In this document: positions 1 to 7,963 of the stretch, in pieces
Position numbering within the stretch: the first letter of the stretch is position 1
How the letters are laid out: every line of letters starts with the position of its first letter
Assembly: GCA_035624425.1 (NCBI GenBank)
Contig: DASPRN010000095.1
Span: 1 to 18,960 of the forward strand
Direction: 5' to 3'
From: AC-32 sp035624425
GTDB taxonomy: Bacteria > Actinomycetota > Thermoleophilia > Gaiellales > Gaiellaceae
Length of the DNA stretch: 18,960 nt
Translations under genes and position numbers: made by a program
Notes under the pieces: generated by a model
Databases searched by the model: none
The model's input: only the letters and a program-made list of their open reading frames with translations
What the model was told of the DNA's origin: nothing

Positions 1-498
1 GAGACGGCGCGTCGGCTGGCCTGTGACTCTTCGGTGGTCGAGATCCGGGAACGGGAGGGGGCGACGCTCTCGGTCGGGCGGAGGACGCGGTCTGTCCCTC
101 CGGCGTTACGGCGCGCGCTGCGGCGTCGCGACCGCGGCTGCCGCTTCCCAGGTTGCGAGAACCACCGGTTCGTGGACGCTCATCACGTCCGCCACTGGGC
201 GCACGGAGGCGAGACGCGCCTCGACAACCTCGTGCTGCTCTGCCGGCGGCACCACCGGCTCGTCCATGAGGGCGGCTACCTGGTCGAGCGGGTCTCCGAG
301 TCGGAGCTCCGCTTTCGCGATCCGCGCGGTGGGCCGATCCTCGACGCTCCTCGACCGCCCCCCGGCGGCTTCGACGCGCTCCTGGAGCGCAACCGGTCAA
401 TCTGGATCGACGAGAGGACGTATCGCAGCGGCGACGGCGACCGGATGGATCTCGGCCACGCCATAGACGCGCTGATTGCCGTGGGTGCAGCCGCCTAG
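1..498 (+). CDS. HNH endonuclease domain protein, 3' part only
   Basis: The reading frame is open from base 1, so the gene begins upstream of the window; only about 165 C-terminal residues are present. The visible part starts ETARRLACD and carries the HNH fold: CRFPGC, then DAHHVRHWAHGGETRLDNLV, then LCRRHHRLVHEGG. This layout is that of the actinobacterial proteins with an N-terminal DUF222 region and a C-terminal HNH nuclease, often present in many copies per genome. The family is presumed to cut DNA, using a metal-bound His and a second His/Asn, but its biological role is poorly known. The stop codon overlaps the stop of the convergent deaminase gene by 4 bases. An internal start near 34 is possible but would remove conserved sequence, so I treat this as a truncated gene. 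Confidence 0.85.
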   Translation, partial: ETARRLACDSSVVEIREREGATLSVGRRTRSVPPALRRALRRRDRGCRFPGCENHRFVDAHHVRHWAHGGETRLDNLVLLCRRHHRLVHEGGYLVERVSESELRFRDPRGGPILDAPRPPPGGFDALLERNRSIWIDERTYRSGDGDRMDLGHAIDALIAVGAAA

Positions 499-1511
499 CC
501 GACGACTCGCTGGCCGACCGGGGCGATGAAGCTCGCCTCGTGCCCGTGCCGGTTCGCCTCGGCCAGCTCGTCGTCGTCGAGTGCGCCGATCCGCTTGAGG
601 AGCTCGAGCTCGTCGCGGAGGTGCGTGCGCATCATCTCCGGCCCGTCCGTGGCGATCGTGAAGGCGACGCCGTGCTCGACGAACGCTCGGAAGGTGTCCC
701 GGACTGCGTCCTCGTCGGGCAGTGCCCGGGTGAGCAGGTTCGAGGTGGGGCAGATCTCGAGGACGATCTCGGCGTCGTGGAGCGCGCGCATCAGCTCCGG
801 GTCGCGCGCGGCGAGGATGCCGTGCCCAATTCGGTCGGGGCGTAGGGTCTCGACGACCTCGCCGATCTCGGCGGCCCCGTGCTCCTCGCCCTCCTCGCCG
901 ACGTGGATCGTGATCCCGAGCCCGGCGCTTCGCGCCTCCTCGACCAGCGGCTGCAGGGCGCGATAGGGGTAGCGCTCGCCGCCCGGGCGCGGGCCGGCGA
1001 TGTCGACGCCGACGATTCCGCGCGGCGCGTAGCGGATCGCCTTCTCCACGATGATCGCGTTCTGGCGCTCGTCGAAGGTGCGGTCCATCATCAGGATCAG
1101 CCCGGCGCGGACCTGCGGGTACTCGAGGCTGGCGCGGTCGAGGCCCCGGCCGGCTGCCATGATGATGTGGTCGAGGTCGCGCTCGCCGCCGCGGTTTCGC
1201 TTCATCGGGTTGAAGCGGAGCTCGAGCGTCGTGATCTGCTGCGAGCGGTAGGCGCCGCCGATCGCCGCGTGCACCGACCGCTCGACCGCGAGCGGGCTCG
1301 ACTGGATCAGCTCCGTCCAGTGGTAGATCTGGTCGAGGGCGTCGAGGCTGTCGACCCGCCGCGGGTCGGCGATCGTCACGAGGCGGTCGAACTCGGAGTA
1401 GTCCTTGACCGGCAGCGCGATGCCCTGCTCGTGCGCGAGGCTCCAGAGGATGTCGGACGCGACCGACGCGCCGAGGTGGGTGTGAAGCTCGGCGAGACCC
1501 TCGTCCGGCAT
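495..1511 (-). CDS. Adenosine deaminase-family amidohydrolase
   Basis: A 338-residue metal-dependent deaminase of the adenosine/AMP deaminase family, expected to be cytosolic. Visible landmarks are the N-terminal metal-binding HTH (H10, H12), HVGE (H203, catalytic E206), IGHG (H230), the family hallmark CPTSNL near 254-259, and ATDGP (D289). These cover the zinc ligands and catalytic Glu and His expected of a working deaminase. Two substrate-contact positions differ from classical adenosine deaminase: HxHLDG is HTHLGA here, and the second Asp of TDDP is Gly290. The substrate may therefore not be adenosine; a related aminopurine nucleoside is possible, so no gene symbol is given. The ATG start is supported by a TAGACT box six bases upstream, consistent with a leaderless transcript. 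Confidence 0.85.
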   Translation of the reverse strand: MPDEGLAELHTHLGASVASDILWSLAHEQGIALPVKDYSEFDRLVTIADPRRVDSLDALDQIYHWTELIQSSPLAVERSVHAAIGGAYRSQQITTLELRFNPMKRNRGGERDLDHIIMAAGRGLDRASLEYPQVRAGLILMMDRTFDERQNAIIVEKAIRYAPRGIVGVDIAGPRPGGERYPYRALQPLVEEARSAGLGITIHVGEEGEEHGAAEIGEVVETLRPDRIGHGILAARDPELMRALHDAEIVLEICPTSNLLTRALPDEDAVRDTFRAFVEHGVAFTIATDGPEMMRTHLRDELELLKRIGALDDDELAEANRHGHEASFIAPVGQRVVG

Positions 1512-1517
1512 GTGTCG

Positions 1518-1523
1518 AGTCTA
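1518..1523 (-). promoter_or_regulatory. Probable -10 box of the deaminase gene (leaderless)
   Basis: On the - strand TAGACT lies 6 bases before the ATG at 1511. The spacing would place the transcription start at or within a base or two of the start codon. No clear -35 element was recognised. Confidence 0.5.
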
Positions 1524-1598
1524 CGGGCTGGCCGTCCCCCGAACGGGTGATGCGCGGCGCCGGGCCAGGCGGGATAGTGGCGGCTGGGAGGTGCCAGG

Positions 1599-1844
1599 GT
1601 GTCGTCGCTTCAGCTAACGCTCGACGAGCCGCTCTCACCGGAGCTGGCGCTCGTCAGTCCTGAGCTCGCCGAGCGGGCTCGAGAGCTCCTGCCGGAGCCC
1701 GGCTGGCTCGCCACGGTCGTGCGTCTCGAGACGGCTGCTCGCCTCGGCCCGCTGCAGACGCTCATGCTCGCGTTCTTCGTGGTGCTCATGACGGTGACGC
1801 CGCTCGCGCTGTTGCTGCTCGCGCGGTCGCCGCGTCTTCACTGA
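1599..1844 (+). CDS. Small single-pass membrane protein
   Basis: An 81-residue protein not matched to any family I recognise. The first 50 residues are acidic and leucine-rich (SPELALVSPELAERARELL). Residues 53-76 form one strongly hydrophobic segment, followed by a short basic tail (RSPRLH), so it is probably a C-terminally anchored inner-membrane protein with its N-terminal part in the cytosol by the positive-inside rule. The GTG start is chosen because GGGAGG lies a good distance upstream, one of the few clear ribosome sites in this window. It is divergent from the deaminase gene and ends 4 bases before the convergent L,D-transpeptidase gene. It could be a spurious frame, but the ribosome site and hydrophobic segment argue for a real gene. 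Confidence 0.6.
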   Translation: MSSLQLTLDEPLSPELALVSPELAERARELLPEPGWLATVVRLETAARLGPLQTLMLAFFVVLMTVTPLALLLLARSPRLH

Positions 1845-1848
1845 GCCG

Positions 1849-2601
1849 CTAAGGGTGGATCACGACCTGCGCGCCGAGCGGGACTGAGCGCATCAGGTAG
1901 CGAAGCGCAGCCGCTGAGGCGTGCAGGCAGCCGGTGCTGACCGCGCCGGCGGTCGTGCCGCCGTGGATCGCGATGCGATCGCCGCCCGTCCAGCCGCTCG
2001 GCAGGTGCGTCTGGTGGGCGGAGAGGGCGAGGATGCAGCAGCCGTAGACCGGGGAGTAATTCGCGCCGTTGAGCTTGTCGGTGACGGCGAAGCGGCCGAC
2101 CGGGGTCGGCGTGCCGGGCGCGCCGATGCCGACGCGGATCGTGCGCCGGACGCGGTTGCCGCTTCGCACACGCAGGAGGCGCGCGGAGAGGTCGATCTCG
2201 AGGCTGACGCGCGCGTGGCCGAGCGTGAAGGTTCCGGGCGCCGCGTCGATCCAGCCGATGCCTCCGTTGGGGAGCGCTGTCGAGATGACCCGGTAATGCC
2301 GGTCTTGGAGGCGCGTGACGGCGAAGGTCTGCGGCGAGCCGAACTCGGTGCGGGAGGTCAGGCGTGCGACCACCGGCCCGTTCGGGGCGCTGCGGACGAG
2401 CACCTCGCGGCCGGGGCGAACCGTGGCGACGAGCGTGCCACGGTTCAGGCGGCGGTGCGGGCCGCGCACGGCTGGCTTCGGCGCCGGCTTCGGCGTGGCG
2501 GCGATCCGGACCGCGGGAGCCGCTGCGGGGGTCGCGCGCAGGGAGCCGCCGAGCGAAGCGGCCAGAACGAGCACCAGCACGAAGGCGATCCGCCGGGCCA
2601 T
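1849..2601 (-). CDS. L,D-transpeptidase (YkuD family), secreted
   Basis: A 250-residue protein that begins with a signal-peptide-like stretch (basic MARR, hydrophobic core at 5-20, Ala-rich end near 28), so it should act outside the membrane. Residues about 45-120 form an SH3-like or linker region, and 128-250 the YkuD catalytic domain. The active-site signature is visible: H213 in IAIHGG and C225 in STGCLH; the more usual SHGC has Thr in place of His here. The family forms 3-3 cross-links between meso-diaminopimelate residues of peptidoglycan, or attaches proteins to it, through an acyl-enzyme on the Cys. The gene stands alone on its strand, divergent from the glycosyltransferase operon across a 136-base gap. 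Confidence 0.9.
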   Translation of the reverse strand: MARRIAFVLVLVLAASLGGSLRATPAAAPAVRIAATPKPAPKPAVRGPHRRLNRGTLVATVRPGREVLVRSAPNGPVVARLTSRTEFGSPQTFAVTRLQDRHYRVISTALPNGGIGWIDAAPGTFTLGHARVSLEIDLSARLLRVRSGNRVRRTIRVGIGAPGTPTPVGRFAVTDKLNGANYSPVYGCCILALSAHQTHLPSGWTGGDRIAIHGGTTAGAVSTGCLHASAAALRYLMRSVPLGAQVVIHP

Positions 2602-2724
2602 GTGCCCGAGATCGGCTTCGCGGCGCCATCAGGGGTGCCTCAGTCGAGGGATGGGCGGCCAACCATCCGGCCCGGCGAAGCTCCCGAGGCTCGGCCGGGC
2701 CGTCACGATCACGTTCTCGGCCGT

Positions 2725-2730
2725 CAGAAT
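2725..2730 (+). promoter_or_regulatory. Possible -10 box of the glycosyltransferase operon
   Basis: CAGAAT ends 7 bases before the ATG at 2738. It departs from TANNNT at the first base but matches the spacing seen at other leaderless-type starts in this window. The rest of the 136-base gap (2602-2737) holds nothing else I could identify. Confidence 0.35.
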
Positions 2731-2737
2731 CGGGGCG

Positions 2738-3853
2738 ATGAAGGTCGGCATCGTCGTCCCGTACTCGTGGTCCTACTGGGGCGGCGTCGGCGAGCACGTC
2801 GAGCTGAAGGTCGAGGCGCTGCGCAAGCTCGGGATCGAGACGCGGACGATCATCGGGCACGATCCACCGGGGAGCTTCACGCGGGTGCTGCACCCGCGGC
2901 ACGGGCGCCACGGGCGGCCGCCGGCGGACGTGATCCCGGTCGGGCGCTCCGTGATCGTTCCGGCGAACGGCGCGCTGCCGAACATCGTCCTCAGCCCGTC
3001 GACGCCGCTCAAGGTCAAGCGCGCCCTGCGTCGGGAGCGCTTCGACGTCCTGCACCTGCACGAGCCGATGACGCCGGCTATCTGCACGGCGGCGCTCGCC
3101 TACGCGGAGGCCCCGGTCGTCGCGACCTTCCACGCCCACGGCAACCTGGCCTGGAACGCGATCGGCAGGCCGGTCTGGGGCTTCCTGATGGATCGGATCG
3201 ACCACCGGATCGCGGTCACCGAGGCGGCGCGCGAGTCGGCGGCGCGCTGGTTTCCGGGCGAGTACGAGCTGATCCCGAACGGCGTCCTGATCCCGCCCGA
3301 GGCCGACCCCGCCGGCCGCGAGAACCGCATCGTCTTCGTCGGGCGACACGACCCGCGCAAGGGGATGCCGGTGCTCCTGCAGGCGTGGCCGGAGATCCAC
3401 CGCCGCACGGGCGCCCGGCTGCGGATCGTCGGTGCCGACCCGCTGATGGTGAGGCTGGCGCTGTCGAGGCTCGGCGTGGAGGCAGAGGGCATCGACCCGC
3501 TCGGCTTCCTCGACCAGGACGCGTTGACGGAGGAGCTGCTGGCGGCGAAGGCGCTCGTCGCGCCGTCGCTGGGCGGCGAGAGCTTCGGGATGGTGCTGAC
3601 CCGGGGCTTCGCGTGCGCGACTCCGGTGGTCGCGTCCGACATCGAGGGGTACCGTGACGTCATGACCGACGAGACGGGCGTGCTCGTCCCGCCGGGGGAT
3701 CCGGCCGCGCTGGCGGAGGCCGTGACCTCGCTGCTCGCCGACGAGCCGCGGCGCGAGCGCCTGGGCGCGGCGGCCCGGAAGCTGGCCCAGGAGCGCTACG
3801 CGTGGGACGACATCGCGCGGCGGCTGTCGGCTATCTACGAGCGGCTGACGTGA
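2738..3853 (+). CDS. GT4 glycosyltransferase, PimA-like
   Basis: A 371-residue GT-B enzyme. The N-terminal Rossmann half opens MKVGIVVPYSWSYWGGVGEH, the glycine-rich start typical of phosphatidylinositol mannosyltransferase PimA, and continues with DVLHLHEP and VVATFHAH. The C-terminal half has the GT4 donor-site features: FVGRHDPRKG near 197, then PSLGGESFGMVLTRGFACATPVVASD, whose two Glu/Asp-rich ends contact the nucleotide sugar. It probably transfers mannose or another hexose from a nucleotide sugar to a lipid acceptor at the inner membrane face. The ATG is preferred over upstream in-frame starts because it begins exactly at the conserved strand. It overlaps the next gene by 4 bases (GTGA), so the two are translationally coupled. 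The exact acceptor cannot be read from the sequence. Confidence 0.88.
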   Translation: MKVGIVVPYSWSYWGGVGEHVELKVEALRKLGIETRTIIGHDPPGSFTRVLHPRHGRHGRPPADVIPVGRSVIVPANGALPNIVLSPSTPLKVKRALRRERFDVLHLHEPMTPAICTAALAYAEAPVVATFHAHGNLAWNAIGRPVWGFLMDRIDHRIAVTEAARESAARWFPGEYELIPNGVLIPPEADPAGRENRIVFVGRHDPRKGMPVLLQAWPEIHRRTGARLRIVGADPLMVRLALSRLGVEAEGIDPLGFLDQDALTEELLAAKALVAPSLGGESFGMVLTRGFACATPVVASDIEGYRDVMTDETGVLVPPGDPAALAEAVTSLLADEPRRERLGAAARKLAQERYAWDDIARRLSAIYERLT

Positions 3854-4929
3854 GCCTGACGCGAATCGCGCAAGCGCGGACGACGCGTGTGGTCGTGGTC
3901 CTCCTTGCGGCCGGCGGCCTGACCGCGCTCGTATGGTGGCGCGGCCCCGACTGGCACCAGGTGGGCCACACGTTCGATCGGGTCCAGTGGCAGTACGTCT
4001 TCGCGGCGATCGGCCTCAATCTTCTCTCGGTGATCCTCCGTGCGGCTGCCTGGCGGACGGTCATCAACCAGGCGATGGAGCCGCCGCACCCGAGCTACCC
4101 GCTCGTCTTCTCGGCGTTCTCGGTCGGCCTGTTCGCGAATGCGGTGCTCCCGGGCCGCATCGGCGAGCTGGCGCGCGTCGCCGTGCTGACGCGGAAGCTA
4201 CGCCTCCAGGGGCGCGGGAACGGAACCTGGGCGGCGCTGGTCGGTACCGTCTTCGCGCACCGGCTGTTCGACCTCGTGCCGACGGTCGGGCTGATCGTCT
4301 ACGTGCTGGCGACGGCGAAGATCCCGCACTGGGCGATCTCGAGCCTGATCATCGTCGGCATCGTCGGCTTCGGGCTGCTCGCGTTCGCGTTCATGAGCGC
4401 GCGCCATCACGGCCAGTCCGGGCTCGAGGGGCTCGGGCCGATCCGCCGGCTGGTCACCATGGCGCGCTTCGGGCTCGGCGTACTGCACCGGCCGGGCCCG
4501 GCGGCCCTTGCGGCGTTCTTCCAGTGCTGCGGGTGGCTCTGCCAGTTCTTCGCGGTCTACGTCGCGATGCGGGCCTTCGACATCCACGCGCCCCTCCCGG
4601 CGGCCGGGCTCGTGCTGCTGCTGATGAACGTCGCGACGCTGTTCCCGCTCTGGCCCGGGAACATCGGCCTGCTGCAGGCGGCGATTGCGCTGCCGCTTCG
4701 CTCCTATGGCGTCGCCGCGGGGACGGCGATCGCGTACGGCTTCGGGCTGCAGGCGATCGAGGCGTCGGTCGGCGTCGGCGTCGGGATGATCTTCCTCGCG
4801 CGCGAGGGCCTCTCGTTCGCGATGCTGCGGCGGATGCCCGACGCCTCGGAGGCGGAGGTTCCGGCCGAGGAGGAGGAGCTCTCCCAGGACGGGAGCGAGA
4901 CCCGTGCGCGCGCTGGCGTGCCCGGCTAG
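3850..4929 (+). CDS. Flippase-like membrane protein (lysylphosphatidylglycerol synthase TM domain family)
   Basis: A 359-residue polytopic membrane protein with roughly eight hydrophobic segments, the first at about 12-30. It carries the family signature NAVLPGRIGELARVAVL near 98-114 and, towards the C terminus, LFPLWPGNIGLLQAAIALPL. This matches the UPF0104/PF03706 family, which includes the membrane half of MprF and AglD-type proteins linked to lipid or polyprenol-sugar translocation. The catalytic aminoacyl-transferase domain of MprF is absent. The GTG start at 3850 overlaps the stop of the glycosyltransferase, so a role in moving or presenting that enzyme's glycolipid product is a reasonable guess. 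The tail after residue 325 is acidic and overlaps the next gene by 26 bases. Confidence 0.85.
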   Translation: MSLTRIAQARTTRVVVVLLAAGGLTALVWWRGPDWHQVGHTFDRVQWQYVFAAIGLNLLSVILRAAAWRTVINQAMEPPHPSYPLVFSAFSVGLFANAVLPGRIGELARVAVLTRKLRLQGRGNGTWAALVGTVFAHRLFDLVPTVGLIVYVLATAKIPHWAISSLIIVGIVGFGLLAFAFMSARHHGQSGLEGLGPIRRLVTMARFGLGVLHRPGPAALAAFFQCCGWLCQFFAVYVAMRAFDIHAPLPAAGLVLLLMNVATLFPLWPGNIGLLQAAIALPLRSYGVAAGTAIAYGFGLQAIEASVGVGVGMIFLAREGLSFAMLRRMPDASEAEVPAEEEELSQDGSETRARAGVPG

Positions 4930-5800
4930 CCTCAAGGGAGTCCTCGGCGCGCGAGAGGCGGCGCACCTGCTCGCGGCGGGCTTCGCGGCCGCCGGCGCCG
5001 AGGCTGACGAGTGCCCGATCGCGGACGGCGGCGAGGGGACGGCGGACGTGCTCGGCGCACGGGTGCTCCGGCGCGTGGGCGTTCACGACGCGTTCGCACG
5101 CCCGCGCGAGGCGCCGGTCTACGGGCTCGAGGGAGCGGCCGTCGTCGAGAGCGCGGACGCGATCCCGCTCGACCCTTCGCACCTCGACGTGCTCTCGGCG
5201 TCGAGCCACGGCTTCGGCGAGCTGGTCGCGGCGGCCGCCGGGTGCGAGCGGCTGCTGGTGTGTCTCGGCGGGACGGCGACGATGGACGGCGGCGCCGGCT
5301 TCCTCGAGGCCGTCGACGAGCTGCCGGCGCCGACGACGGTCCTCTGCGACACGCGCGCGACGCTCGCCGAGGCGCCGCGGGCCTTCGGGCCGCAGAAGGG
5401 CGCGACGCCGGCTCAGATCGCCGAGCTGGAGAAGCGGCTCAGAGGCAGGCCGTGCAGCGAGCTTCCCGGCTCGGGAGCGGCCGGCGGGCTCGGGGCTGTG
5501 CTCGCGTCGCTCGGAGCCGAGCTCGTCTCCGGCGCGGACTTCGTGCTCGGCGCCGTCGGCTTCCGGGAGCGAGCGGCCCGAGCCGACCTGGTCGTCACCG
5601 GCGAGGGCACCGTCGACCGGACGACCTTCGAGGGCAAGGCGCCGGGCGAGGCCGTCCGCGCCTGTCGCGAGCTCGGCGTCCCGTGGGTCCTCTTCGGCGG
5701 CCGCGTCGAGCACGGCCTCGAGGCGACGGCTCTCAGCGGCGACCCGGCTCGCGCGGGCGAGGACGTCGAAGAGCTCGGCCGACGGCTGGCGTCAGTCTGA
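4904..5800 (+). CDS. Glycerate kinase, short form
   Basis: A 298-residue member of the GarK/GlxK glycerate 2-kinase family, which phosphorylates D-glycerate with ATP. Family blocks appear in order: CPASLKG at 6-12 (usually PDSFKG), PIADGGEGT at 38-46, GGTATMDGG at 122-130, FGPQKGA at 161-167, PGSGAAGGLG at 188-197, and SGADFVLGAVGF followed by VVTGEGTVDRTTFEGKAPG. The usual length is about 370-380 residues, so 70-80 residues are missing, mainly between the N-terminal blocks, yet all diagnostic blocks remain. The GTG start overlaps the preceding membrane-protein gene by 26 bases, with GGGAGCGAG as a fair ribosome site. Its link to the glycosyltransferase operon is positional only. The 3' end overlaps the convergent gene by 9 bases. 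Confidence 0.85.
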   Translation: MRALACPASLKGVLGAREAAHLLAAGFAAAGAEADECPIADGGEGTADVLGARVLRRVGVHDAFARPREAPVYGLEGAAVVESADAIPLDPSHLDVLSASSHGFGELVAAAAGCERLLVCLGGTATMDGGAGFLEAVDELPAPTTVLCDTRATLAEAPRAFGPQKGATPAQIAELEKRLRGRPCSELPGSGAAGGLGAVLASLGAELVSGADFVLGAVGFRERAARADLVVTGEGTVDRTTFEGKAPGEAVRACRELGVPWVLFGGRVEHGLEATALSGDPARAGEDVEELGRRLASV

Positions 5801-6205
5801 GGCTTCGGCCTCGCGCAGGCGCTTGGCCATCGCCTGCAGCAGGGGCCAGGCGATGCGCGCGTCGCTCTCGACGAGCGGGCGGAAGTCCCAGAAGGTGAGG
5901 CCGTAGCAGTCGAGCGTGCTCTCCGCGGTGACGGTCGCCGTCCGCGCGCCCATATCGATCAGTGCGATGTCGCCGAAGTAGTCGCCGGGGCCGAGCCGCC
6001 CGCGCTCCTCGCCGCCGACCCGCACAGCGGCCTCGCCGCTCTCGATCACGAAGAAGCCGGCGCCGCTTTCACCCTCGCTCGCCACCGTGTCGCCTGCCTG
6101 GAAGGTCCGCTCCTTGAACGAGCCGCCGAGCCGCTCCAGCTCCTTTGGCTGGAGGCCTGCGAAGAGCGGGATCTTCTGGAGCAGCTCGACTGAGGGGCCG
6201 GCCAT
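5792..6205 (-). CDS. Stand-alone cyclic-nucleotide-binding domain protein (copy 1)
   Basis: A 137-residue protein that is almost entirely one CRP-type beta-barrel nucleotide-binding domain. It starts VELLQKIPLFAGL, the usual N-terminal helix, and has GPGDYFGDIALID followed by GARTATV around 70-92, which is the phosphate-binding cassette with its acidic residue (Asp here, often Glu) and Arg. No DNA-binding helix-turn-helix, kinase or membrane segment follows, so it probably acts by binding a partner. It is about 68% identical, by hand alignment, to the second copy at 10662-11072. Six bases short of a start-to-stop fit, it follows the MFS gene by 11 bases on the same strand. The start codon has a TAGAAT box 8 bases upstream. 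Confidence 0.88.
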   Translation of the reverse strand: MAGPSVELLQKIPLFAGLQPKELERLGGSFKERTFQAGDTVASEGESGAGFFVIESGEAAVRVGGEERGRLGPGDYFGDIALIDMGARTATVTAESTLDCYGLTFWDFRPLVESDARIAWPLLQAMAKRLREAEASD

Positions 6206-6213
6206 GGGGGCGG

Positions 6214-6219
6214 ATTCTA
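6214..6219 (-). promoter_or_regulatory. Probable -10 box of cyclic-nucleotide-binding copy 1
   Basis: TAGAAT on the - strand ends 8 bases before the ATG at 6205. It overlaps the stop codon of the upstream MFS gene, so this gene may have its own leaderless promoter in addition to read-through. Confidence 0.5.
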
Positions 6220-7869
6220 GACCGCCGAGACGCCGAGGCGTGCGCCGACCACCGCCTCGGCCGCCTGGGCGCTGCCCGCGTGCCCGGTCACGGCGCCGAG
6301 GAAGTCGTCCCGCCCGAGCGCGTAGAGCTCGACGTCGGTCTTCGCCCTGACCGTCGCGGTGCGGGGCACGTCCCGCAGCAGCGCGATCTCGCCGAAGTGG
6401 TCGCCCGGCCCCTGCGTGGCCTGCACCTTCCCGTCGACGCTGACCTCGACCTCTCCCGAGTCGATCGCGTAGAAGCGGTCGCCGTGGTCGCCCTGCTCGA
6501 CGATCGCCTCGCCGGCGGGTACCTCCACGAGCACGAGCTGCGAGGCGAGGCTTTCGAGCACCGGGGCGGAGAGCGGCGTGAAGATTGGGATCGACCGCAG
6601 CAGGTCGAGCTCGCGGGTGCGGTCGACGGCCTGGTCGTCGAGGCGCACGAGCGGAACCCTCGTCGCGACGGTGAGCACCGGCAGGATCGCGCCGGCCACG
6701 ACCAGCGCCCAGCGGATGCCGAGCCAGTGGACGAGCACCGGGGCGAGGACCGCGCCGATCGCAACGGTCGCGAAGAAGAGGCTGTGCAGGACGCCGAAGA
6801 CGCGCGCCAGCACCTCGGCGGGGCTCGTACGCTGCAGCAGGGTGAACCCGGCGACGTCCTCGACGATGTTCGAGACCCCGATCAGCACGAAGGCGGCGAA
6901 CGCGATCCCAAAGGTGGGGCGCGGCGCGATGAAGAGCATCGGCCCGCCGGTGCCCGCGACCGCGAGCCCGAACGGTCCGGCAAGCCGGCGGCGCCCGACG
7001 AGCATCAGCGAGAAGACCGCGCCGAGCAGGCCGCCGACTCCGACCGCCGCGTTCAGGTAGCCGACCCCGCCGGCGCCGAGATGGAGCAGCTCGAGCGCGC
7101 AGACAGCGAGCAGGACGCTCATCGCGCCGTTCACCAGCGTCTGGGCGGAGAAGAGCCCGATCACGAGCTGCAGGCGACGGTCCGCTCCGATCGCCCGGAA
7201 ACCGTCGGCGGTCTCGCGCAGGAGCGACCGCTCACCCTCCTGCCGCAGCGGCGGCTCGTCGGTGCGCAGCAGTCCGGCGAGCTGGAACGCCGACCAGAGG
7301 AATGCCCCGGCCGTCACCAGGAAGACGACCCAGGTGGTCGAGACCGCGAGGAGCAGTCCGCCGAGGGCTGGGCCGGCGCAGAAGCCGAGGCTCTCGAGCG
7401 TGCTCGAGCTGACGTTGGCGGCGGTCAGCTCCTCCGGCGTCCGGGCGAGCGCGGGGAGCAGGGCCGCCTGCGCGGGCTGGAAGGCCGTCGAGAGCACGGC
7501 CACCAGGGCGGCGAGCGCGTAGACGACGGCCGTGGGTGCGTGCAGCAGGACGGAGGCCGCCATGACGCCGAGCGCCGCTGCGCGGAGCAAATCGGCCGAG
7601 AGCATCACGAGCACCCGGCGGTAGCGGTCGCCGAGCACCGAGGCGATCGGCGACGCCACTGCTGACGGCAGCCAGCGGATCAGGCCGATGAGCCCGACCG
7701 CCGAGGTGCCGCCCGCGTCGTAGGCGTAGACGATCAGCGCGACGGTGTACGCCCAGCTGCCGACGATCGAACCGGCCCACGCGAGCTGCAGCCGGCGCAG
7801 ACCGGGGTTTCGGTAGACCTCGCGCAGGGCGGCAGACGACTCGCGAAGCTGCTCCCGGAGTGCGTTCAC
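6217..7869 (-). CDS. MFS transporter with C-terminal cyclic-nucleotide-binding domain
   Basis: A 550-residue fusion. Residues about 20-400 form a major-facilitator membrane domain of the MFS_3/enterobactin-exporter-like type with around 12 hydrophobic segments. An early loop reads LIRWLPSAVASPIASVLGDRYRR, resembling the A-loop motif between helices 2 and 3. A linker leads to a CRP-like nucleotide-binding domain from about 423, starting LLRSIPIF, with the cassette GPGDHFGEIALL and VPRTATV at 487-505 containing both Glu and Arg. This suggests export gated or tuned by a cyclic nucleotide; the cargo is unknown. The GTG at 7869 is chosen because the frame upstream offers only a distant TTG and unrelated sequence. 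A GATTCT box lies 7 bases upstream. The gene diverges from the DVEGH-repeat gene. Confidence 0.88.
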   Translation of the reverse strand: MNALREQLRESSAALREVYRNPGLRRLQLAWAGSIVGSWAYTVALIVYAYDAGGTSAVGLIGLIRWLPSAVASPIASVLGDRYRRVLVMLSADLLRAAALGVMAASVLLHAPTAVVYALAALVAVLSTAFQPAQAALLPALARTPEELTAANVSSSTLESLGFCAGPALGGLLLAVSTTWVVFLVTAGAFLWSAFQLAGLLRTDEPPLRQEGERSLLRETADGFRAIGADRRLQLVIGLFSAQTLVNGAMSVLLAVCALELLHLGAGGVGYLNAAVGVGGLLGAVFSLMLVGRRRLAGPFGLAVAGTGGPMLFIAPRPTFGIAFAAFVLIGVSNIVEDVAGFTLLQRTSPAEVLARVFGVLHSLFFATVAIGAVLAPVLVHWLGIRWALVVAGAILPVLTVATRVPLVRLDDQAVDRTRELDLLRSIPIFTPLSAPVLESLASQLVLVEVPAGEAIVEQGDHGDRFYAIDSGEVEVSVDGKVQATQGPGDHFGEIALLRDVPRTATVRAKTDVELYALGRDDFLGAVTGHAGSAQAAEAVVGARLGVSAV

Positions 7870-7907
7870 ACTGCGGAGAATCACGGAAATTGCGTTCCGG
7901 GGGCAAC

Positions 7908-7946
7908 CGAGGGAAGATTCCAGGGCCGACGACCGTCTAGTGAGCA
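7908..7946 (+). promoter_or_regulatory. ECF-like promoter of the DVEGH-repeat gene (shared element, copy 1)
   Basis: CGAGGGAAG (7908-7916), a 17-base spacer, CGTC (7934-7937), then TAGTGAGCA (7938-7946). The same blocks at the same spacing lie before the 83-residue gene at 10058-10096 on the other strand, with only one base different outside the spacer. GGAA at -35 and CGTC at -10 are typical of ECF sigma promoters. The predicted transcript would have a leader of about 30 bases containing AAGGAGG. Confidence 0.65.
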
Positions 7947-7963
7947 AGTTCCAGAGTTCCCGG

